From the NCBI RefSeq assembly GCF_900115155.1, contig NZ_FOVM01000001.1, positions 620,001 through 684,000 on the forward strand: a stretch of DNA of 64,000 bases. Reading direction: 5' to 3'. The DNA is from Mycetocola miduiensis (lineage in GTDB: Bacteria; Actinomycetota; Actinomycetes; Actinomycetales; Microbacteriaceae). Position numbers and translations under genes: made by a program. The notes beneath the pieces were generated by a model that was not told the origin of the DNA, made no database searches, and worked only from the letters and a program-made list of their open reading frames with translations. Shown here piece by piece: positions 58,415 through 64,000 of the stretch (position 1 is its first letter; the number at the start of each line of letters is the position of its first letter).

Positions 58415-59210
58415 AGAGCCGGGGGCTGATCACCGCGACTCGGTATCATCCTGAGCCTGCCTGCTCACGAGTTTCACGTGAAACGCGGGCGTAAGCCTCC
58501 ACGCACAGCGGTCGACTGACACTCCTCCACCAGCTAACTCGTGCCACTGGCTCAACCCAACTTCGGTCTGCCCGTCTCTCGCGAGGTTGTGGGCGATCAC
58601 TATTGAGTCGAGCGGCAGCGTCATGTGAACGAGTACGGCTGTGGACGTCTCGCGGTCAAGCAGGTGTCGCGTCCAGCACTGGTAGGCCGTGCTGGGCGTG
58701 GCTCCACCGCCCGAACCTCTTTCGTGGCCGATTGGTGCCTGGTGCATGTTTCACGTGAAACAGTCCAGGTGATCTCGGTACGCGTCGTCGCGTCGACCCT
58801 CGCTACCGAATCAGCTGGTGAGGCGGCTCGAGTACGTGTGTGGGGCACGCTACGTAGAGTTGCGGGATATTCACTATGTTTCACGTGAAACACAAGCCGC
58901 GCGGGTCTCCGGCTAGCCGTGGTGTCGGACATTGCGCCACCACAAGCGTTTCACGTGAAACATGTCGGGGCCTCGACACTGAGTGCACGCACTGAGGGGC
59001 GGTTGTATGAATAGTTGGGGCGTCGGAAGACCTGCGGAGCCGGGCATGTTTCACGTGAAACAACAGTTCGCGACATTATCAAGGCCGCCTACTTCGGCGT
59101 AGCCGACGAGCAATCCGGGCTCGTTGCATTCCCGCCACGCGGCGCGTTGGCGGGCCGCAGGGGGAGGGTCAGGTACGGTTGAAACAACGAGAGAACGGAG
59201 ACCGTTTCAC
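58415..59210. other. Long parS-bearing intergenic region
   Basis: Nearly 800 bp without a credible gene; the open frames have no ribosome-binding site and no family signal. It carries most of the parS sites and acts as the ParB loading zone. Confidence 0.7.
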
Positions 59211-59217
59211 GTGAAAC
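58471..59217. other. Cluster of six parS sites
   Basis: GTTTCACGTGAAAC occurs at 58471-58484, 58748-58761, 58878-58891, 58948-58961, 59048-59061 and 59204-59217, all perfect. With the site at 57668 this makes seven. ParB spreads from them and recruits SMC for chromosome segregation. Confidence 0.95.
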
Positions 59218-60182
59218 ATCCCCAATCTGAACGAGAGTCGGTGAGTGCAACGTCAGTCGCAGAAGAGACATCCCCGCTCATGCGGGAGATCCTCGATTTG
59301 ACCCACCGGCGCAAGAATCTCGCTCAATCGACCGTTCCCCTCCCCGGAACCACGCGAGTTTTCACCATTTCCAACCAGAAGGGTGGTGTTGGCAAGACAA
59401 CCACGACGGTGAACATCGCGGCAGCACTCGCGAAGTCGGGCGCGCGTGTTCTTGTTATCGATCTCGACCCCCAGGGCAACGCATCCACGGCGCTTGGTGT
59501 TGACCACCACGCTGAGATCCCGAGCGTCTACGACGTGCTCATTGATGAATTTCCTCTCGCCGAGGTCATTCAGAAGAGTCCGGAGTTCGACACCCTCTTT
59601 TGTGCGCCCTCTACGATCCACCTGGCCGGCGCCGAGATCGAACTGGTGTCACAGGTGGCCCGTGAGCACAGGCTGCGCACCGCGTTGGAACAGTTCATCG
59701 CCGACGCCGAGGACCCGTTCCATTACGTCTTCATTGACTGCCCGCCATCCCTCGGACTGCTCACAATCAACGCATTCGTGGCCGCTAAAGAGGTTCTGAT
59801 ACCGATTCAGGCCGAATATTACGCCCTGGAAGGCCTCAGTCAGCTGCTCAACAGCATCCAGTTGATCCAAAAACACCTGAATCCGCCCCTGCGGCTCTCC
59901 ACGATCCTCCTCACGATGTTCGACGGGCGTACAAACCTCGCGCACCAGGTGGCGGATGACGTCCGTGCCCACTTCCCCGTCGAGGTGCTGAACACGGTGA
60001 TCCCGCGAGCCGTCCGAATCTCTGAGGCACCGAGCTTCGGTCAGACCGTGATCACTCACGACCCGAGCGGGGTCGGATCAATCTCATATCTCGAGGCCGC
60101 CGCCGAAATCGCTGCCCGGCACGCCAAATCGGCTAAGACACACAGCAACACAGCAACACTCACTGAAGGAGCAACACACTAA
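59211..60182 (+). CDS. parA: Chromosome partitioning ATPase ParA (Soj)
   Basis: The GTG at 59211 lies inside the last parS site and gives 323 aa; another GTG at 59241 has GAGAG upstream and is a good alternative. The deviant Walker A KGGVGKTTTT, the switch DLDPQGNAST and Walker B-like DCPPSLG are intact. ParA moves the ParB-origin complex. Its stop overlaps the parB start by one base (TAATG). Confidence 0.95.
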   Translation: MKHPQSERESVSATSVAEETSPLMREILDLTHRRKNLAQSTVPLPGTTRVFTISNQKGGVGKTTTTVNIAAALAKSGARVLVIDLDPQGNASTALGVDHHAEIPSVYDVLIDEFPLAEVIQKSPEFDTLFCAPSTIHLAGAEIELVSQVAREHRLRTALEQFIADAEDPFHYVFIDCPPSLGLLTINAFVAAKEVLIPIQAEYYALEGLSQLLNSIQLIQKHLNPPLRLSTILLTMFDGRTNLAHQVADDVRAHFPVEVLNTVIPRAVRISEAPSFGQTVITHDPSGVGSISYLEAAAEIAARHAKSAKTHSNTATLTEGATH

Positions 60183-61135
60183 TGGCTGCGAAACGTACCG
60201 GTCTCGGCCGCGGAATCGGTTCACTCATCCCCACAGCGACGCAGGAGATGACCGACAACGGGCGACCGGTCGACGTTTTCTTCCCGGACAACTCCAGCAG
60301 TCGTGCGAACAACGAACGCCTCGTCGAGGTTCCGGGTGCGCGGCTCGTCAACCTCGACCCGAATGACATCCTTCCCAACGCCGTGCAGCCTCGCACCCAC
60401 TTCGACGCAGACCACCTCGCGGAACTCGTGCACAGCATCCGCGAGGTCGGGGTCCTCCAGCCGATCGTTGTGCGTCAGCACGCGACCGAAAACGGCAAGT
60501 ACGAGCTCATCATGGGTGAGCGCCGGCTCCGGGCGACCAAAGAGGTCGGCCTCGACAGCATACCCGCGGTCATCAAGGACACCGCGAACGAGGACATGCT
60601 CCGCGACGCGCTTCTGGAAAACCTGCACCGGTCCAACCTCAACCCGCTCGAAGAGGCATCCGCCTACCAGCAACTACTCTCGGACTTCGGCATCACCCAG
60701 GACCAGCTCGCGCAGAGAATTGGCCGGTCACGGCCACAAATTACGAATACCATCCGGCTTCTCAAGCTGCCGGAATCGGTGCAGAAGCGCGTCGCGGCGG
60801 GCGTACTCACTGCCGGCCACGCCCGCGCCGTACTCTCCGTCGGGCACCCCGAGGGGATGCAGCGTCTCGCCGACAAGATCGTGAACGAGGACCTTTCCGT
60901 GCGCGCCGCAGAAGCCGCCGCCGCGCAGGGCCTCGCTCCGAAGAAGCCCAGGCCCGCTTCGGGTCCCCGCCACGGCCACCTCGACGAGATCGGTGAACGC
61001 CTTGGCGACCGACTCAACACCCGTGTCAAGGTCACGCTTGGTGCCAAAAAAGGCCAGGTCACGATAGATTTCGCGACAATTGGCGACCTGAACAGGATCC
61101 TCGGTGAAATCGGGGAACCGGTCTACGGAGCCTAA
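60182..61135 (+). CDS. parB: Chromosome partitioning protein ParB (Spo0J)
   Basis: The 317-aa product starts MAAKRTGLGRGIGSLIP, contains the CTP-binding box (GERRLRA, LHRSNLNPLEEASAY), and a helix-turn-helix ITQDQLAQRIGRSRPQITN. A C-terminal dimerisation part ends NRILGEIGEPV. It binds the parS sites, slides as a clamp and loads SMC. Confidence 0.95.
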   Translation: MAAKRTGLGRGIGSLIPTATQEMTDNGRPVDVFFPDNSSSRANNERLVEVPGARLVNLDPNDILPNAVQPRTHFDADHLAELVHSIREVGVLQPIVVRQHATENGKYELIMGERRLRATKEVGLDSIPAVIKDTANEDMLRDALLENLHRSNLNPLEEASAYQQLLSDFGITQDQLAQRIGRSRPQITNTIRLLKLPESVQKRVAAGVLTAGHARAVLSVGHPEGMQRLADKIVNEDLSVRAAEAAAAQGLAPKKPRPASGPRHGHLDEIGERLGDRLNTRVKVTLGAKKGQVTIDFATIGDLNRILGEIGEPVYGA

Positions 61136-61143
61136 ATCGCCTG

Positions 61144-61173
61144 CGGCGGCCGGGAGTTACTCCCCGGCCGCCG
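61144..61173. terminator. Hairpin between convergent parB and ddl
   Basis: CGGCGGCCGGG (61144-61154) pairs with CCCGGCCGCCG (61163-61173). It overlaps the last codons of ddl and may stop transcription from parB. Confidence 0.6.
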
Positions 61174-62110
61174 TGACAGCCAGTGCGCTGTACGCAGACG
61201 ACAGCGTCAGTCCCGCGGCCTCAATTGCCTGAGGCACGAGTGACGTCTCGGTCAGCCCTGGCAACATGTTCGCCTCGAGGAACCACACCACTCCCTCGGC
61301 GTCGACGATGACGTCCACCCGGGAGAGATGACGCAGGCCGAGCAGCCTGTGAACCTGTACAGCCACCTCGGCGGCGCGCACGGCGACCTCTTCAGACACC
61401 CTCGCGGGTGCGTAGAACGTCGTTTCTCCGGCGTTGTAGCGCGCCTCGAAGCTGTACACGTCAGACAGGGGAACGATCTCGACCGCAGGAAGCGCCACAG
61501 GACCGTGACCGGAGTCCATCACCGTGATCGCGAGCTCAGTGCCGTCGATCTTCTTCTCGATGAGGGCCACGTCGGAGTAGGTGTACGCGTCGACCATGGC
61601 GCGAGGAAGGTCAGCAGCGTCCGTGACGATCGTCACACCCTGCGCGGAGCCGCCCTGGGCCGGCTTCACGACAGCGGGAGCACCGATGCCGTGAAGGATC
61701 TCGGCCAGCACGCCGTTGGCACCCAACTCGCGGAAGGTCTGATTGGGCAGGGCCAGCCAGTCGGGCGTGGCGATACCGGCACGTGAAACCAGCGCCTTCG
61801 CGGTGGGCTTGAACCACGCCAGTCCGGCGCCTTCGGGGTGTGACCCGACGTAGCGGATGCCGCGGGCTCGTAAGAGCGCCTGCAGAGCGCCGTCTTCGCC
61901 GCTGGCGCCGTGCAGGGCCGGCCAGACGACATCTGGGGTGTTCTCGGTGAGTGCCGCCAGCAGGGAGGCATCCGGGTCGCGCAACGTCACAGTGTGGCCG
62001 GCGGCCTGCAGCTCCTCTGCCACGCGGCGTCCCGAGCGGAGCGAGACATCACGTTCGTGGGAGATCCCGCCGGCGAGCACCACGATGTTGAGCTTCTTGA
62101 ATGTAGTCAT
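61157..62110 (-). CDS. ddl: D-alanine--D-alanine ligase
   Basis: The 317-aa ATP-grasp protein starts LNIVVLAGGISHERDVSLRSG and has APAVVKPAQGGSAQGVTIV, then LFALEANMLPG-like VVWFLEANMLPGLTETSLVP. It forms the D-Ala-D-Ala dipeptide for peptidoglycan. Its position beside parB is usual in Microbacteriaceae. Some related ligases with relaxed substrate use exist, so the exact substrate is inferred. Confidence 0.9.
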   Translation of the reverse strand: MTTFKKLNIVVLAGGISHERDVSLRSGRRVAEELQAAGHTVTLRDPDASLLAALTENTPDVVWPALHGASGEDGALQALLRARGIRYVGSHPEGAGLAWFKPTAKALVSRAGIATPDWLALPNQTFRELGANGVLAEILHGIGAPAVVKPAQGGSAQGVTIVTDAADLPRAMVDAYTYSDVALIEKKIDGTELAITVMDSGHGPVALPAVEIVPLSDVYSFEARYNAGETTFYAPARVSEEVAVRAAEVAVQVHRLLGLRHLSRVDVIVDAEGVVWFLEANMLPGLTETSLVPQAIEAAGLTLSSAYSALAVTAAGE

Positions 62111-62144
62111 GATCAGGCCTTTTCTCTGGTCTGTGTGCGGGATA

Positions 62145-63467
62145 TCAGGACATATTGGGGGGAGGTGCCGTGAACTTCCCGCGTGCTTTCGAACTCGTCA
62201 GGCGCCCCGTTCCAGCGAAAGTGTTAAGCAGGTCGAGCTCGCCGTTGATGACCGTGGCGAGGCGTCGGATGCCGACACGGATGCTCTCAGGCGCCGGGTA
62301 GCAGAAGGACAACCGCATGTTCTGGTGCCCGTCGCCATCAGCAAAGAACGCCGTGCCCGGGGTGTAGGCAACGAGTTCTTTGACGGCACGCGGCAGCATG
62401 GCCTTCGAGTCCAGCCCCTCCGGCAGAGTGAGCCACACGTAGAAGCCACCTGTCGGGTTCGTCCAGGTGAGGTCGGGCAGGTATTCCCCGAGCGCAGAGA
62501 GCATCGTTTCTTTGCGCTCCTTGTAGACCCCGCGGAAGGTATTGATCTGGGCCTTCCAGTCGGCCTGGTCCAGATACTGCGAGATCACCAGCTGGCTGAA
62601 CGACGACGGACAGAGGATCGCCGCCTCGTTGGCCAGAATCAACTTCTCGCGGATGGCGTGAGGCGCGAGGGCCCAGCCGACACGGAAGCCCGGTGCGAGC
62701 GTCTTGGAGAATGTCCCCAGATAGACGACGCCGTCCTGTTCGAGCGAGCGCAACGCCGCCGGTGGCTTCTGATCGAAGTAGAGCAACCCGTACGGGTTGT
62801 CTTCAAGCACGAGGATGTCATTCTCCCGCGCAATCTGAAGGATCTCGCTCCGCCGTGCTTCCGAGAGCGTGACGCCGGCAGGGTTGTGGAAGGTGGGAAT
62901 CGTGTACAGGAACTTGATCTTCTTGCCGTCGGCCTTGAGCCGCGCAATCTGCTCGCGCAGCGCCTCGGGGATGAGCCCATCGTCGTCCATCGCGACATGG
63001 TTCACCTCGGCCTGGTAGCTCTTGAAGATGACCATCGCGGTGACGTAGCTCGGTCCCTCGGCGAGGACGACGTCACCCGGGTCGATGAAGAGTTTGCTGA
63101 ACAGTTCGAGGGCGTGCTGGCTCCCTGTCGTGATGACGACGTCCGAAGCGCTGCCCTGGATGCCCTCGAGAGCCATCACGTCAAGCGTCTGCTCCCGGAG
63201 CTTCTCAACACCCTGCCCCGAGCCGTACTGCAGGGCGACAGGGCCCTGTTCTCGCATGACGCGACTCATGGCATCCGTCACCAGGTCCTCGGGAAGGGCG
63301 GAGACGAACGGCATCCCACCGGCCAGCGAGACGACCTCTGGGCGGCTGGCGACGGCGAACAGTGCACGGACCTCGCTGGCGGCCAACCCGGCCGTGCGGG
63401 CGGCGTAGGCGCCGTACCACGGGTCGAGGTTGTTTCCGGATGCTTGGCGGTGGACTGGTTCTGACAC
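62145..63467 (-). CDS. PLP-dependent class I/II aminotransferase
   Basis: The 440-aa product has the fold-type I pattern: GSGQGVEKLREQTLDVMALEG, TGSQHALEL, TIPTFHNPAGVTLS, DNPYGLLYF and the PLP lysine in GTFSKTLAPGFRVGW. It resembles 2-aminoadipate/branched-chain aminotransferases of the LysN/MocR-derived group. The specific substrate is unknown. Confidence 0.9.
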   Translation of the reverse strand: MSEPVHRQASGNNLDPWYGAYAARTAGLAASEVRALFAVASRPEVVSLAGGMPFVSALPEDLVTDAMSRVMREQGPVALQYGSGQGVEKLREQTLDVMALEGIQGSASDVVITTGSQHALELFSKLFIDPGDVVLAEGPSYVTAMVIFKSYQAEVNHVAMDDDGLIPEALREQIARLKADGKKIKFLYTIPTFHNPAGVTLSEARRSEILQIARENDILVLEDNPYGLLYFDQKPPAALRSLEQDGVVYLGTFSKTLAPGFRVGWALAPHAIREKLILANEAAILCPSSFSQLVISQYLDQADWKAQINTFRGVYKERKETMLSALGEYLPDLTWTNPTGGFYVWLTLPEGLDSKAMLPRAVKELVAYTPGTAFFADGDGHQNMRLSFCYPAPESIRVGIRRLATVINGELDLLNTFAGTGRLTSSKARGKFTAPPPNMS

Positions 63468-63552
63468 TGTTCTTCCGTTCCTGGTTCCTAATCGATGTTA
63501 TCGGGGTTGAGTGATGCCAATTGCGCGCGTGTGGCTCCTGTTTTCGGTGGGT

Positions 63553-63588
63553 AAAAAAAAGACCCGCCCGGCGTGTGCCGGGCGGGTC
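63553..63588 (-). terminator. Intrinsic terminator of trxA
   Basis: GACCCGCCCGGC (63561-63572) and GCCGGGCGGGTC (63577-63588) form a perfect 12-bp stem with a 4-base loop. Read on the minus strand it is followed by eight T residues (63553-63560). Confidence 0.95.
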
Positions 63589-63608
63589 GAGTTTCGAGGG
63601 TCGCCGGA

Positions 63609-63932
63609 CTACGCCAGGAAGGCGGCCAGGTCGGCTTCGAGTGCTGCTTTGGGCTTCGCGCCGATGATGGTCTGCGCGACCTCTCCACCCTTGAACACCT
63701 TGAGGGCGGGGATGGAGGTGATCTGGTACTGCATCGCCAGGCCGGGGTTCTCGTCGACGTTCACCTTGACGATGTCGAGCTTGTCGAGGTTCTCAGTCGC
63801 GATCTGGTCGAGGATCGGCGAAACCATGCGGCAGGGGCCACACCACTCGGCCCAGAAGTCGACGAGGACCGGTCGGGCGCTCTGCAGAACCTCTTTGTCG
63901 AAGGTGCTTTCGGATACGGCGCGTGCTGACAT
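63609..63932 (-). CDS. trxA: Thioredoxin
   Basis: The 107-aa product has the active site WCGPC (residues 30-34) and the conserved proline loop QITSIPALKVF. Size and sequence are standard for TrxA, the general disulfide reductant. It is transcribed away from the origin genes and ends at the strong terminator near 63560. Confidence 0.97.
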   Translation of the reverse strand: MSARAVSESTFDKEVLQSARPVLVDFWAEWCGPCRMVSPILDQIATENLDKLDIVKVNVDENPGLAMQYQITSIPALKVFKGGEVAQTIIGAKPKAALEADLAAFLA

Positions 63933-64000
63933 GAAGTGTTCTCCTTTGTGGATGGGTCGAAGTCTAGACGGATGCCGCGACGGCTGACGCGATTTCCGGG

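Noticed and set aside
58625-58888. 87-codon frame in the parS region
   Set aside because: It reads through parS sites, has no ribosome-binding site and no family resemblance.
57668-59217. Repeated 14-bp sequence as a CRISPR array
   Set aside because: The repeats are perfect parS palindromes at irregular spacing next to parAB, so they are partition sites.
61857-63464. 535-codon open frame opposite ddl and the aminotransferase
   Set aside because: It lies opposite two well-recognised genes and spans their junction; the peptide is a mirror artefact of GC-rich codon use.

Overview
The window is a high-GC actinobacterial chromosome segment that ends in the replication-origin region. The order trxA, aminotransferase, ddl, parB, parA, parS cluster, rsmG, jag, yidC, yidD, rnpA, rpmH, oriC, dnaA, dnaN, gnd, recF, DUF721 (dciA), gyrB, gyrA, DUF3566 protein, tRNA-Ile, tRNA-Ala is typical of Micrococcales. 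The gnd gene between dnaN and recF and the GTTTCACGTGAAAC parS sites point to Microbacteriaceae; the genus cannot be fixed from this sequence alone.

Region by region. Bases 1-1815 hold no credible gene but are rich in short GAGCGNAGCGA repeats, hairpins and a 22-bp tandem repeat. Bases 1816-14022 are an accessory island. Its centre is a complete four-gene Wadjet (JetABCD, type I) plasmid-defence system at 2755-9582, with all junctions overlapping. Around it lie two orphan Xre/MbcA/ParS-like proteins, a KfrA-like coiled-coil DNA-binding protein, a 49-aa zinc ribbon, and a 478-aa protein with an IF2_N-like N-terminus. Upstream of that last gene is an AT-rich region carrying at least eight copies of TGCACCGCCGAT, several as inverted pairs (11577-12026).

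Bases 14763-29997 form a catabolic cluster for an N-heterocycle or its carbamoyl derivative. It has an NMT1/SsuA-type ABC importer, an ATZ/TRZ-type amidohydrolase, a dihydroorotase-like enzyme, an M20 N-carbamoyl-amino-acid amidase, an Asp/Glu-racemase-superfamily enzyme, an SDR, an ornithine-cyclodeaminase-family protein, a CitE-like protein, an IclR regulator and, divergently, aspartase. Dihydroorotase, carbamoylase and aspartase in series would convert dihydroorotate to carbamoyl-aspartate, aspartate and fumarate. Two proteins of phosphoribosyltransferase fold without a recognisable PRPP motif sit in the same operons, and a TTCTACG box recurs at three of the cluster's promoters.

Bases 30916-38060 are a LacI-regulated ribose/fructose-type sugar operon (FrcBCA-like ABC importer, D-psicose/tagatose 3-epimerase family enzyme, PfkB kinase and one 456-aa protein of unknown function). 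Bases 38200-43110 hold remnants plus a DUF6504 protein coupled to an error-prone DNA polymerase DnaE2, with no imuA or imuB beside it and a split LexA-like box upstream. A small fragment of a second dnaE2-like gene lies at about 38560.

From 43746 to the end is the conserved origin core. DnaA-type boxes lie on both sides of dnaA, seven perfect parS sites lie between jag and parA, and replication, segregation, RNA processing and membrane insertion genes follow the usual order. No transposase, integrase, CRISPR array or rRNA operon was found.
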